From: an uncultured Rhodospirillales bacterium
Lineage (GTDB): Bacteria; Pseudomonadota; Alphaproteobacteria; ATCC43930; CGMCC-115725
Assembly (NCBI GenBank): GCA_903822185.1
Contig: CAIJOA010000042.1
Coordinates: 62,001-126,000, forward strand
Direction: 5' to 3'
DNA: 64,000 nt
The notes under the pieces are model-generated. The model saw nothing but the letters and a program-made list of their open reading frames with translations, did no database searches and was not told the origin of the DNA. Both the position numbers and the translations under genes were made by a program. Of the stretch, positions 1-8,620 are shown in pieces (the first letter of the stretch is position 1; every line of letters starts with the position of its first letter).

Positions 1-72
1 CATGCCGGGCAATGTAGCGGGAGGAAACGGCGGTGCGCAGTGCCTATCGATGCACGCGACTAACGATTGGGC

Positions 73-97
73 GCCGACCGCTTTCGAAGCGGCCGGC
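73..97. terminator. Hairpin after the first Rieske oxygenase gene
   Basis: An 11-bp stem (one G-T pair) closes on a 3-nt loop just beyond the minus-strand stop codon at 106-108. No T-run follows, so it is a possible 3' end stabiliser or weak terminator. Bases 1-72 hold nothing I can assign; two reading frames are open from the window edge and end at 63 and 103. Confidence 0.35.
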
Positions 98-105
98 GTT
101 TGATC

Positions 106-1383
106 TTAAACCGAAACTTTAAAGGTCTCGGGGCGAGCGTCCATGATGTCGGCGACGGCTTCGCGCCACGCCGTGACGTCGCGCGGCAGCTCGGTCGCGA
201 GCGGACGGAGGCGGTAGGCTTCCGCATCGAGACCTTGCGGCTCCACGCCTTTTTCCAACGCCCGCGCGGCGATGACGAGGCGATGGCGCGTCTGGGCGAC
301 GATCAGATCGGACGCGACGAGATTTTCCTGCGTGCGGTCATAGAGCGGCCCCATGCTTTCAGTCATGGCGATGTCCTGTGCCTGCAGAGCGGTCACGCCC
401 ATCCAGGGCTGTGCCACCGGCGCAGCATTCGGGCCGGCATAGTCGTTGGTGACGTTCTGTGTCGGCATGAAAGTCACGGGATCGACCGGCGCGTGGATGT
501 CGCTGCCCTTGCGCATCATCGCGACTTCTTCGTCGCGCAGCGGGCGCGCGGGATGCCACGAGAAGGTGAAGACCCAGCACCATTCGTCGTCGATCGGCAC
601 CCAGGCATGACCGGCCTGGGGATTGTCGCCGGGGATCGGCCAGTTGGTGTAGCCGGGCACGAACCACTGATTGACGCGCCAGTAGTAGGTATCTTCTTCG
701 GCCTCGCGGCGTGCGGCCATCAGAAGGCCGCTCGACATCACCTGCGTCTTGATCTCGGGATGCTGCTCGCGCATCGCCCAGACGGCGGAACGGTTGCGCG
801 GATTGGCGGCGCGCTGCTTTAGCAAGTCGTTATGCAGAATGCTGAGATGGCTGGAATCGAGATCGCCTTCCATGCCTTGCGTCCAATGGCAGTGCTGCAG
901 CCGCTTCGAGACATAGACGTGGCTCGCCGGCACGGTCAGCCATTCGATATCGGGCAGGGCGGGCTTCTTGTCGGCCGGACCCATATAGGCCCAGACAACG
1001 CCGTTGCGCTCGATGCAGGGATAGGCGGTCTGCTTCACTTTGTCTTTGAACTGGGACGCCGGCGGCTCGTTCGGCTGATCGACGCAAGTGCCATCCAGGT
1101 CGTACTGCCAGCCGTGATAGAGGCAGCGCAGTTTGCAATTCTCGTTCTTGGCAAAATACAGCGACGCGCCGCGATGCGCGCAGCGTTCGGCGAATAGACC
1201 GACTTTGCCTTCGGTGTTGCGGATGGCGACGAGGTCTTCCCCCATCAAACGCACACGCACGGGAGAGCCACCGGCTTCCAGTTCGGAGGCGAGCAATGCT
1301 GCAGTCCAATAACGGCGCAGCAGATTTCCCATCGCGGTACCGGGACCGGTCTCGGCCAAAAGCTTGTGATCTTCAAGCTTCAT
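106..1383 (-). CDS. Rieske non-heme iron oxygenase, large subunit (copy 1)
   Basis: Probable cytoplasmic catalytic subunit of a ring-hydroxylating or demethylating oxygenase of the phthalate 4,5-dioxygenase type, 425 aa, fed electrons by a ferredoxin reductase. The Rieske [2Fe-2S] ligands are visible as C68-x-H70 and C87-x2-H90. The mononuclear iron motif is D176-x2-H179-x4-H184. I chose the ATG at 1383 because GGAGGAG precedes it by about 7 bases; seven in-frame codons further upstream have no such site. It is closely related to the protein at 10430-11716, with cluster and iron ligands at identical positions. It stands alone, divergent from the amidohydrolase at 1546, so its reductase is probably one of those at 13150 or 19456. 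The substrate cannot be read from sequence. Confidence 0.9.
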   Translation of the reverse strand: MKLEDHKLLAETGPGTAMGNLLRRYWTAALLASELEAGGSPVRVRLMGEDLVAIRNTEGKVGLFAERCAHRGASLYFAKNENCKLRCLYHGWQYDLDGTCVDQPNEPPASQFKDKVKQTAYPCIERNGVVWAYMGPADKKPALPDIEWLTVPASHVYVSKRLQHCHWTQGMEGDLDSSHLSILHNDLLKQRAANPRNRSAVWAMREQHPEIKTQVMSSGLLMAARREAEEDTYYWRVNQWFVPGYTNWPIPGDNPQAGHAWVPIDDEWCWVFTFSWHPARPLRDEEVAMMRKGSDIHAPVDPVTFMPTQNVTNDYAGPNAAPVAQPWMGVTALQAQDIAMTESMGPLYDRTQENLVASDLIVAQTRHRLVIAARALEKGVEPQGLDAEAYRLRPLATELPRDVTAWREAVADIMDARPETFKVSV

Positions 1384-1545
1384 TCTAGGAACTCCTCCAC
1401 CCAACCAATTGCGTTCTTCCTAGCACCATTTGAAAGGCCTTGCATTCACTTGCCATTCCCCGGTGTGTCGCTTGCCTCCGCTCAAGGACGCGGGTAATGC
1501 TGGCAACAATTGTTCGCGATTTTCACACGCTTTCCGGGGGAAACC

Positions 1546-2493
1546 ATGGCCATCGAACGCCGCGTTGACGTCCATCATCACTTCTATCCGCCGCAATATC
1601 TTGAGGCGATGAAGTCCGTCCCCGGCCGCGAAGGCGGCGGCACGGCGTTCCCCGGCGTCGGCCAATGGGTGCCGGCGCGCACCATCGAGGAAATGGACAA
1701 GCACAACACCCAGACGGCGATCCTATCGCTGTCGCCGCCCGGCCCGCGCATGCTCGACATCGAGGGCAACCGCAAGCTGGCGCGTATCTGCAACGATTAC
1801 GCCGCCAAAATGATCCAGGATTATCCGGGCCGTTTCGGTCTGTTCGCGCCGATGCCGATGCCCGATGTCGATGGCACGCTGAAAGAAATCGAATATGCCC
1901 TCGACGTGATCAAGGCCGACGGCATCGGTCTGATGACCAGCTATGGCGACAAGTGGGTTGGCGATCCGGCGTTCGATCCGGTGTTCGAAGAACTGAACCG
2001 TCGGAAAGCTCTCGTCTATATCCATCCGCTGGCGGCGAATTGCTCGCTCAATCTGATCGACTGGGTGCCGGACGCGCTGATCGAATATCCGCATGACACG
2101 AGCCGCGCGATCCTGAGCCTGCTGTTCAGCGGTACGCTGGCGCGCCTGCCGGACATTCGTTTCATCTTCTGCCACGGCGGCGGCACCATCCCGATGCTGG
2201 CCGGGCGCATCAATCATTCCGGCTCGAACCGCAAGTTCCTCGACCGCGCGCCCAAGGGCATCGATTACGAATTGCGTAAGCTGCATTACGATATCGCGCT
2301 CGCGTCGTTCAAGCCGTCGCTCTCGGCGCTGTTCGAATATGTGCCGGTGTCGCAGGTTCTGCTCGGCAGCGACTATCCGTTCTCCTCGATCGGTCTGTCG
2401 CTCAAGGGCATCGAAGAGATGAACCTGCCGGAAGCGACGGTGGATGCCGTCTATGGCGGCAACGCCGCGCGTCTCATTCCGCGCCTCAAATAA
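1546..2493 (+). CDS. Amidohydrolase, ACMSD/gamma-resorcylate decarboxylase-like
   Basis: A 315-aa TIM-barrel metal-dependent hydrolase or decarboxylase of the amidohydrolase-2 family (ACMSD, 5-carboxyvanillate and gamma-resorcylate decarboxylases). Expected metal ligands are H10-x-H12 in the N-terminal VDVHHHF, H160 (YIHP), H210 (FCHGGG) and D276 (GSDYPF). Family knowledge makes non-oxidative decarboxylation of an aromatic or ring-cleaved acid the likeliest reaction. The ATG at 1546 follows a GGGGGAAA ribosome site; an upstream in-frame start lacks one. It is transcribed away from the Rieske gene. Its stop codon is one base from the stop of the convergent binding-protein gene, leaving no room for a terminator. 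Confidence 0.85.
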   Translation: MAIERRVDVHHHFYPPQYLEAMKSVPGREGGGTAFPGVGQWVPARTIEEMDKHNTQTAILSLSPPGPRMLDIEGNRKLARICNDYAAKMIQDYPGRFGLFAPMPMPDVDGTLKEIEYALDVIKADGIGLMTSYGDKWVGDPAFDPVFEELNRRKALVYIHPLAANCSLNLIDWVPDALIEYPHDTSRAILSLLFSGTLARLPDIRFIFCHGGGTIPMLAGRINHSGSNRKFLDRAPKGIDYELRKLHYDIALASFKPSLSALFEYVPVSQVLLGSDYPFSSIGLSLKGIEEMNLPEATVDAVYGGNAARLIPRLK

Positions 2494-2494
2494 A

Positions 2495-3493
2495 TTACTT
2501 AAGACGTTTCGCTGCTTCGCCAACGAGGTCCAGTGCTGCATAGCGCTGGGCCTCGATTTGCGTTTTGAGGAAGCCCAACTGCCGCAGCAGGTCGAGATTG
2601 GCCTGCAACGCCTTCATGTTCGGCTGGCCATTCGGATCGCGGTAGTAATCGTGGTCGGTGAACAGCCATGGATCGAGCTGCTCCGGCGGCTGCTTGGTGA
2701 ATTGCGCGACGATCGCCACGGCTTCCTTGTGATTGGCCGGGTCGAAATAGAATCGCCGGGCGCGCAGCGCGTCTTCGAGGAAATCGATGATCGCCGCGCG
2801 GTTCTTCGTGATGAAATCCTGCCGTGCGCCGAAGACGATTTCTTCGGTTGTGCCCATGGCGTCGGTCTGGGTGAACAGCGTTCGCGAGGCCGAACTCAGT
2901 TCGGTATCCTGTGCCATTAAGGTGCTGGCGGCGATCAAATCGGCTTTCTTCTCGAGCAGGATCGCTTTCATGTTCGTCATCGCGATCTCGATGATCGTGT
3001 AGTCTTTTTTCTCTTCGAGATGATGGCTGCGCAGCATCGCGCGGAGCGCCACATCGCGGGCCGTGCCGATGCCCGGCGTTGCGACGACTTTGCCTTTCAG
3101 GTCTTCGATGGCGCGGATCGGGCTGTCCTTCAGCACCAGATAGCCATCGGAATAATGTCCGGGCACGCCGTCCTGAAATCCGTCCATCAAAATGCGCAGA
3201 TCGTCCATCTTCGCGTTCTCGATGGCGAGGCCGAAGGACGAATAGGAAAACACTGCAATGTCGAGATCGCCGCTGGCGGTTGCGGTCATCATCGCGGGCG
3301 TGCCCCGAAAATGGATTGGCTCGAAGCTGTATGAGGTATCGAGATGCTTGGCGATGCCGGGCTTCGCGAACAAAATCTCGACCAGATCGCCCGACGGCGC
3401 GACGCCGCCGACCCGGAGCTTCACCGGATCGGCTTGCACCGCTGTCGTCACCGTAAGACAAGTGACGGCAATGAGTGCGGCGGCGCGGATCAT
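2495..3493 (-). CDS. NMT1/ThiY-type ABC solute-binding protein (orphan, tandem copy 2)
   Basis: A 332-aa periplasmic binding protein with an N-terminal signal peptide (MIRAAALIAVTCLTVTTAVQA). Family landmarks are the DLDIAVFSYSS and LKGKVVATPGIG segments and a C-terminal DYYRDPNGQPNM block. It starts at ATG 3493, which overlaps the stop of the upstream paralogue as ATGA, so translation is coupled. It is a close paralogue of the protein at 3490-4500 and more distantly of 15411-16424. No permease or ATPase lies nearby, so it must borrow a distant transporter or act as a sensor or chaperone. The ligand is unknown; its neighbours suggest an aromatic-derived acid. Confidence 0.85.
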   Translation of the reverse strand: MIRAAALIAVTCLTVTTAVQADPVKLRVGGVAPSGDLVEILFAKPGIAKHLDTSYSFEPIHFRGTPAMMTATASGDLDIAVFSYSSFGLAIENAKMDDLRILMDGFQDGVPGHYSDGYLVLKDSPIRAIEDLKGKVVATPGIGTARDVALRAMLRSHHLEEKKDYTIIEIAMTNMKAILLEKKADLIAASTLMAQDTELSSASRTLFTQTDAMGTTEEIVFGARQDFITKNRAAIIDFLEDALRARRFYFDPANHKEAVAIVAQFTKQPPEQLDPWLFTDHDYYRDPNGQPNMKALQANLDLLRQLGFLKTQIEAQRYAALDLVGEAAKRLK

Positions 3494-4500
3494 TTGACGC
3501 GCTTCGCCGCTTCGGCGACGAGATCGAGACCGCTGTGTTTCTTCACGTCGATCTGTGCCTTGAGAAACCCGAGTTGCTTCAACAGATCTTCGTTCGCCTG
3601 CAGCGCGCCGAGGTCGGCCTGACCGTTCGGATCGCGGTAGTAATCGTGGCTGGTATAAATCCACTGATCGAGCTGTTCGGCGGGTTGCTTGGTGTATTGC
3701 GAGACGATCGCGACCGCTTCCTTGTGGTTGGCCGGATCGAAATAGAAATGCCGCGCGCTCAATGCGTCTTCGAGGAAGTCGATCACGGCGGCGCGGTTCT
3801 TTTCGAGGAAGCCGGCCCGCGCTGCGAACAAAATCATCTGCGTCCGGCCGACGGCTTGTTCCTGGGTGAAAAGAACCCGCGCACTCGATTTCAACATCGC
3901 ATCGGTGATAGCGGTGGTGCCGGCCGCGGCAAGATCGACTTTCTGGTCGAGCAACATCGCTTTCTGGTTCGGCAGGGCGGCCTCGATGATCGTGTAGTCC
4001 TTCTTCTCTTCCATGCTGTGTTTGCGCATCATCGCGCGCACGGCGATGTCGAGGGCAGTACCGGCACCCGGCGTGGCCACGAGCTTGCCTTTCAAGTCCT
4101 CGATCGTACGGATCGGGCTTTCGTTCCGGACCATGAATTCGCCGGTGTAATAACCGGGCACGCCGTCTTGGAATCCATCCATCACGACGCGCAGGTCATC
4201 CAACTTGGCGTTCTCGATGGCGAGCCCGAACGAGGAATAGGAAAAGACGCCGATATCCAGATCGCCCGAAGCGATGGCGGTGATGATCGGTGGCGTGCCG
4301 GCGAAATGCGTCGGCTTGTAGTCGTAGCTTTGACCCAGATGTTTCGCGACTTCGGGCTTGGCGAAAAGGATTTCGGTGAGGTCGGCGGAAGGCGCGACAC
4401 CGCCGGCGCGGATGGTGACTTTGTCGGCGGCCTGGGCCAGCGTGGCGCCCAGCATTATGACGGCGACGGCCAAGCCGCCGCGAACGTGTTTCCGGTTCAT
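3490..4500 (-). CDS. NMT1/ThiY-type ABC solute-binding protein (orphan, tandem copy 1)
   Basis: A 336-aa secreted binding protein. Its signal peptide (positively charged MNRKH, then a hydrophobic stretch ending in AQAA) is followed by mature sequence nearly parallel to the downstream gene product: GGVAPS, ILFAKPEVAKHLG, DGFQDGVPGYY, YRDPNGQ. The ATG at 4500 follows a GGGGG ribosome site. It is the first gene of a two-gene unit with 2495-3493, evidently a tandem duplication. No transport ATPase or permease is adjacent. The 151 bases upstream separate it from a divergent GST gene and hold the promoters; I could not identify boxes there. Confidence 0.85.
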   Translation of the reverse strand: MNRKHVRGGLAVAVIMLGATLAQAADKVTIRAGGVAPSADLTEILFAKPEVAKHLGQSYDYKPTHFAGTPPIITAIASGDLDIGVFSYSSFGLAIENAKLDDLRVVMDGFQDGVPGYYTGEFMVRNESPIRTIEDLKGKLVATPGAGTALDIAVRAMMRKHSMEEKKDYTIIEAALPNQKAMLLDQKVDLAAAGTTAITDAMLKSSARVLFTQEQAVGRTQMILFAARAGFLEKNRAAVIDFLEDALSARHFYFDPANHKEAVAIVSQYTKQPAEQLDQWIYTSHDYYRDPNGQADLGALQANEDLLKQLGFLKAQIDVKKHSGLDLVAEAAKRVK

Positions 4501-4651
4501 GCGTGTTCCCCCTGTAAGTGCAGCGTTTTCGCGGCGTCTTTAATCTTGGCCGTATCTTAAACGATTTTCGGAAAAGGGCAGCAAAAACGGCGACGTCTTG
4601 CCCGGTGCGCGATGATGGCTAAACTGCGCGCCAACATTTGGGAGGGACTCG

Positions 4652-5287
4652 ATGCTCAAACTTTTCTACGGCGCCGGCGCTTGCTCGCTCGCCTCGCACA
4701 TCACGCTCGAGGAAATCGGCAAGCCCTACGAGACCTATTCGGTCGCGATGGCGAAGGGCGAGCATAAGTCGCCGGAATATCTGAAAATGAATCCGCGCGG
4801 CAAGGTGCCGACCCTGCAGATCGACAATGAATTCCTGGTCGAGAACATCGCCATCCAGGATTACCTGGTGAAAAGCTCACCCGAAGCCAATCTCGCGCCG
4901 AAAGAACCGCTGGGCGAGGCGCGCTGGATTTCGGTCAATGCTTGGCTCTCGAATACGGTTCATCCGGCATTCGGCCGGTGGAATCGTCCGGGCAACATCA
5001 CCGCCGACGAAGCCGCGCACCCGGCGATCAAAGAAGCCGGTAAAAAAGCCTTCTGGGATTGCCTCACCGAGATCGACGGCATGCTTGCCGGCGGGCAATG
5101 GGTTCATGGCGCGCAATACACCACGTCGGACGCCTATGTGATGGTGTTCTACGGTTGGGGGCTGCGTATTCCCGAACTCAATCTGAAAGAGCTCAAGAAC
5201 TACACCGCACATAAGGATCGCATGTTGCAGCGCCCGGCGGTGAAGACCGTGCTGGAACGCGAGGGAAGCGCGCTGTTGAAGACCTGA
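4652..5287 (+). CDS. Glutathione S-transferase, beta-class-like
   Basis: A 211-aa cytoplasmic GST. The N-terminal thioredoxin-fold domain carries GAGACSLASHITLEE; C11 corresponds to the glutathione-binding cysteine of bacterial beta-class GSTs and the next residue is Ser. The segment MNPRGKVPTLQIDNEFLVENIAIQ has the cis-Pro and the Glu-Asn/Ser pattern that bind glutathione. The start is supported by GGGAGGG 8 bases upstream. A strong bidirectional terminator hairpin follows. GSTs beside ring-cleavage genes often isomerise maleyl-type intermediates or remove electrophiles; which applies here is not visible. Confidence 0.88.
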   Translation: MLKLFYGAGACSLASHITLEEIGKPYETYSVAMAKGEHKSPEYLKMNPRGKVPTLQIDNEFLVENIAIQDYLVKSSPEANLAPKEPLGEARWISVNAWLSNTVHPAFGRWNRPGNITADEAAHPAIKEAGKKAFWDCLTEIDGMLAGGQWVHGAQYTTSDAYVMVFYGWGLRIPELNLKELKNYTAHKDRMLQRPAVKTVLEREGSALLKT

Positions 5288-5310
5288 CGGCTGGACGCAG
5301 CACAAAATAA

Positions 5311-5340
5311 AAGCGGCGAAGCTGAAAGGCTTCGCCGCTT
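5311..5340. terminator. Bidirectional terminator between convergent GST and VOC genes
   Basis: A perfect 12-bp stem (AAGCGGCGAAGC and its complement) encloses a 6-nt loop. It is flanked by TCGTTT on the plus side and TTATTTT on the minus side. It sits between the stops of the genes ending at 5287 and 5362, so it can serve both. Confidence 0.85.
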
Positions 5341-5361
5341 TCGTTTAAAAGACCGCCGCGT

Positions 5362-6306
5362 TTAGCGGATGCCGTAATTCTTGAACTTCTGCGGCGTGTC
5401 GTCGCCCCACTGCGCGCGCAGGTCCGTCACCGGCGCGAGGTTCGAGCCGTTGGCGACGTTCAGCACATCGGTGTCGGTCCAATGCTCGTGAACGCGGCCC
5501 CACGGATCGCACCAGTAGTCGAACACTTGCGCGCCCAACTCGTGGCGGCCGACGCCCCACATATGCTCGTACTTCTTCTTGGCGACGAGATAGTCGTGGC
5601 CGAGCAACACGTCGTCGATATCCTCGACCTCGAACGAGAAGTGGTTGAGGCCGATATGATCGCTCTGCCAAGCGAAGAGGATATGGTGATCGACATATTC
5701 ATCGCCGCGGTCGGCGCGGTTGAGCGAAGCGATGATGTTGTCCGGCTTGCCGGCATAAATATCGTCTGAGCTGATCAGCCCGAAATTCTCGCGGTACCAG
5801 GCGAGCGACCCTTTCAGGTTGGTCGAGAGAATGACGCTATGGCCGATGCGTTTCACCTGTGACGGACGGTTCTTCAACCGCGTCAGCGTGCCGGAACGGC
5901 GATATTTGTCCGAGCCGCGATTGAGCTCGATCTTCTGCACGGGCAGGGCATCGACTTTCTCGATGCCCCAGACGACTTCGATCTGGAAGCCGTTCGGGTC
6001 GGTCAAGCGGACGCGCTTGCCGCCGCCCGGCTCGTCGATCGGCTCGATTTTCGAAGCGCCTTCGACGCGCGAAATCTTGTCGAGGTCTTCTTCGGCATTG
6101 GCGTAATAGGCCCAGCCGATCACACCCGGCTCGCCCTGTTCGGTGATGTGCAGGTGATGGGTCGGATCGGTGCCGCGCATATAGAGCGCGTTCGACGTCC
6201 GGGCCGCCTTCGCCATGCCGAAATCGGTCAGGAATTCTTCCTGCTGATCGATACTGGGCGATCGCAACCGCCCCCAGGCGATATCTTTAATTTTAATGAC
6301 AGGCAT
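5362..6306 (-). CDS. Extradiol-type ring-cleavage dioxygenase, VOC fold (copy 1)
   Basis: A 314-aa type I extradiol dioxygenase-like protein with two VOC domains (about residues 5-115 and 153-280). The C-terminal domain carries the iron triad H156, H222 and E274, with spacing close to that of BphC-type 2,3-dihydroxybiphenyl dioxygenases. Such enzymes cleave a catechol next to the hydroxyls. The start ATG at 6306 has GGAGGAAA just upstream; an in-frame ATG at 6360 lacks such a site. It diverges from its paralogue at 6508 across about 200 bases that must hold both promoters. The oxygenases and reductases nearby could supply its diol. Confidence 0.85.
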   Translation of the reverse strand: MPVIKIKDIAWGRLRSPSIDQQEEFLTDFGMAKAARTSNALYMRGTDPTHHLHITEQGEPGVIGWAYYANAEEDLDKISRVEGASKIEPIDEPGGGKRVRLTDPNGFQIEVVWGIEKVDALPVQKIELNRGSDKYRRSGTLTRLKNRPSQVKRIGHSVILSTNLKGSLAWYRENFGLISSDDIYAGKPDNIIASLNRADRGDEYVDHHILFAWQSDHIGLNHFSFEVEDIDDVLLGHDYLVAKKKYEHMWGVGRHELGAQVFDYWCDPWGRVHEHWTDTDVLNVANGSNLAPVTDLRAQWGDDTPQKFKNYGIR

Positions 6307-6507
6307 CGAATTTCCTCCGCAAACATACAGCCGTTGTTGGCGGACCATAGCATCGGCCATGGCGGCGGTGCCACACTACTTCGGTGCGACTTTCGCGGCC
6401 TGCTGGCGCAAGGCTAAAGCGCTGTAAAATGCACAAGACCGCGCGCTTCCGCCTCGCTAAGATGGGCACAAATCAACACCCATCGGATTGGGCACTGGGA
6501 GGTAAAA

Positions 6508-7452
6508 ATGGCGCTGAAGATAAAAGATATTGCATATGGCCGGCTGCGGGCTCCCGACCTCGATGTCATGGAAGAATTCCTCACCAATTTCGGCCTGGTC
6601 CGTGCGGCGCGTACGCCGAAGGCGCTTTATATGCGCGGCACCGATCCGAGCCATCATCTTCATGTCACGGAACTGGGCGAGCCGAAATTCGTCAGCCTCG
6701 GCTGGCATGCGGGCAGCGAAGATGATCTCAAGGCGGCGACGAAAATTCCGGGCGCCTCGGGCATCGAGAACATCGACGAGCCCGGCGGCGGCAAGCGCGT
6801 CCGCGTCAAAGAGCCGAACGGCTATGAGATGGAAATCGTCTATGGCATGGAAAAAGTGCCGGAACTGCCGGTTCGCTACCAGCATGTGAATAGCGGCATC
6901 GATCCGCACAAGCGCAAGGGCGAGGTCATGCGTCTGACCAAAGGTCCGTCGCAGGTGAAGCGCATCGCGCACGGCGTCATCGCATCGCCGGATGTGGTCG
7001 GCACGACCAAGTGGTTCCGTGACAATCTGGGCTTGGTGCAGTCGGACGATGTCTTCATCGGCAGCCCCGACAATCTGCTCGGCACCTTCAGCCGTCCCGA
7101 TCAAGGCGACGACTATGTCGATCATCATACCTTCTTCTGCTTCAAGCATGATTTCGCCGGCCTCAATCATCTGTCGTTCGAAGTCCACGACATCGACGAC
7201 GTGTTCCTCGGCCACGAGCATCTGAAGCGCACCGGCAAGTACGAACATCTTTGGGGCATCGGCCGTCATCTTCTGGGCAGCCAGGTCTATGACTACTGGG
7301 CCGACCCCTATGGCCGCGGCCACGAGCATTGGGCGGACAGCGATCGGCTTAATGCGCGCAACGAAGGCCATCTCGTCCCGATCGAGGAAGGTCTTGCTTC
7401 GCAGTGGGGCGACCAACCTCCCGAAAAATTCATGCATCTCGTTACGCCCTGA
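6508..7452 (+). CDS. Extradiol-type ring-cleavage dioxygenase, VOC fold (copy 2)
   Basis: A 314-aa paralogue of the divergent gene at 5362-6306, with the same two-domain layout and metal triad H155, H221 and E273. Shared blocks include YMRGTDPxHHLH, DEPGGGKRVR and GRxHEHW. A GGGAGGT ribosome site precedes the ATG. It heads a plus-strand series of small enzyme genes (cupin, carboxymuconolactone-decarboxylase-like, NmrA, aldolase) that may process the ring-cleavage product. Two retained copies suggest different catechol preferences, or flexibility for growth on related substrates. Confidence 0.87.
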   Translation: MALKIKDIAYGRLRAPDLDVMEEFLTNFGLVRAARTPKALYMRGTDPSHHLHVTELGEPKFVSLGWHAGSEDDLKAATKIPGASGIENIDEPGGGKRVRVKEPNGYEMEIVYGMEKVPELPVRYQHVNSGIDPHKRKGEVMRLTKGPSQVKRIAHGVIASPDVVGTTKWFRDNLGLVQSDDVFIGSPDNLLGTFSRPDQGDDYVDHHTFFCFKHDFAGLNHLSFEVHDIDDVFLGHEHLKRTGKYEHLWGIGRHLLGSQVYDYWADPYGRGHEHWADSDRLNARNEGHLVPIEEGLASQWGDQPPEKFMHLVTP

Positions 7453-7462
7453 GCGGCTGAAG

Positions 7463-7493
7463 CGGAGAAGCAGGCGTCATGCTTGCTTCTCCG
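7463..7493 (+). terminator. Intercistronic hairpin after dioxygenase copy 2
   Basis: A 10-bp perfect stem (CGGAGAAGCA and complement) with an 11-nt loop begins 11 bases after the stop at 7452. It is followed by a pyrimidine stretch rather than a clean T-run. It may partly terminate transcription or protect the upstream message; the next gene starts at 7604. Confidence 0.45.
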
Positions 7494-7603
7494 TCCCGCT
7501 TCTTCGCCGACCTCAAGACTGAATTCGTTATCCCCTGACTGCGTTGTACCGGTTTTCTCGCCGGATGCGCCGCAATGATCGATCGTTAAAGGAGTGGTTT
7601 CTA

Positions 7604-8149
7604 ATGGCTAACCAAGATGTGCGCCGCGTCGTCACGACTCATGATGCCGATGGCAAAGCCGTCGTTCTTTACGACAGCCTGACCCCGCATAAGCATGCCG
7701 CACCGGGCGGCGGTCCCGTCTCGCATGGCATGTGGGTCACGGGGCAGACCCCGGCCGATGTTGCCGGTCCGAACGACCGCTTCATCGGTCAGATGGGCAT
7801 CACCCCGCCGAAAAGCGGTTCGGTCTTCACCATCGTCGATTTCGCGCCCGTCGCCGGCGATCCGCCCCCAGGCGTCGATAATGCCGCGATGCAGAAGCGC
7901 CTCGGGCCGGAACATTCCTCGCCCAAGGCGAAGCCGCCGCGTCATCCGGCAATGCACCGTACCCGCACGATCGATTACGGCATCATCCTCTCGGGCGAAA
8001 TCGACATGATGCTCGACGACACCGAAGTGCATTTGAAGACCGGCGATGTCGTCATCCAGCAGGCGACCAATCACGCCTGGATCAATCGCGGCAAAGAGGT
8101 CTGCCGTATCGCCTTCATCCTCGTCGATGCGGTCGAACCCCTGACTTGA
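7604..8149 (+). CDS. Cupin-domain protein
   Basis: A 181-aa protein whose C-terminal half (about residues 120-175) is a single cupin barrel: DYGIILSGEIDMMLDDTEVHLKTGDVVIQ, then ATNHAWINRG. The second motif keeps a histidine (NHAW). The N-terminal half has no domain I recognise. Start ATG 7604 follows AAAGGAG with good spacing; an upstream in-frame ATG at 7544 has no ribosome site. Such cupins occur in aromatic degradation clusters as metal-dependent enzymes or accessory proteins. It lies between the ring-cleavage dioxygenase and the carboxymuconolactone-decarboxylase-like gene. Confidence 0.8.
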   Translation: MANQDVRRVVTTHDADGKAVVLYDSLTPHKHAAPGGGPVSHGMWVTGQTPADVAGPNDRFIGQMGITPPKSGSVFTIVDFAPVAGDPPPGVDNAAMQKRLGPEHSSPKAKPPRHPAMHRTRTIDYGIILSGEIDMMLDDTEVHLKTGDVVIQQATNHAWINRGKEVCRIAFILVDAVEPLT

Positions 8150-8166
8150 TCGAAAGGAATAAGGGC

Positions 8167-8595
8167 GTGGCCAAGAAAAAAGAAACCAAGCCAAAATCTG
8201 GCAAGACGGCCAAAGGCCTCGCGGCTGAGATCGAACGTTTTCGCGAAACCTATGTGAAGACGTTCGGCTCGATGCCACCGAGTCCCGGCAATCGGTTTGA
8301 ATTTTCGAGTGAGGTCAATCCGGATTATCTCGTCTATCTGGAGCAGCTTCGCGGCCACGCCATGTATTCCGACGTCTTCGACAACAAGACGTCACAAATG
8401 ATTCTCTTTGCGGTGATGCTGGGCGAGCATAATTTCGACGGCGCCGCGGCGCATGCCGCTGCCGCGCACCGATACGGTGCGACGTGGAAAGAGCTGCATA
8501 AAGTCGTCGAATTGGCGGCCACTTCGGTCGTAGTGTGGCGCTCGAACAAAGGTACCAACATGCTCAAAGCCCTGCGCGATAAAGAGCGCGGCTGA
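8167..8595 (+). CDS. Carboxymuconolactone decarboxylase-like (AhpD fold) protein without the cysteine pair
   Basis: A 142-aa all-helical protein with a Lys-rich N-terminus. The helix GEHNFDGAAAHAAAAHRYGATWKELHKVVE matches the CMD/AhpD signature helix. The two redox cysteines of AhpD-type members are absent (Asp and Ala occupy that region) while the histidines remain. That fits the hydrolytic or decarboxylating CMD branch rather than a peroxidase. I place the start at GTG 8167 behind AAAGGA; a TTG start at 8146 would overlap the previous stop. It sits 17 bases after the cupin gene, in the same unit. It may act on a lactone or acid from ring cleavage, but this is inferred only from context. Confidence 0.75.
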   Translation: MAKKKETKPKSGKTAKGLAAEIERFRETYVKTFGSMPPSPGNRFEFSSEVNPDYLVYLEQLRGHAMYSDVFDNKTSQMILFAVMLGEHNFDGAAAHAAAAHRYGATWKELHKVVELAATSVVVWRSNKGTNMLKALRDKERG

Positions 8596-8620
8596 AGGCA
8601 TCGGTAAAGGTTAGAAGTCA

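Noticed and set aside
1-103. Possible 3' ends of plus-strand genes open from the window edge (stops at 63 and 103)
   Set aside because: Only 20-34 codons are visible, two frames compete and neither shows a domain.
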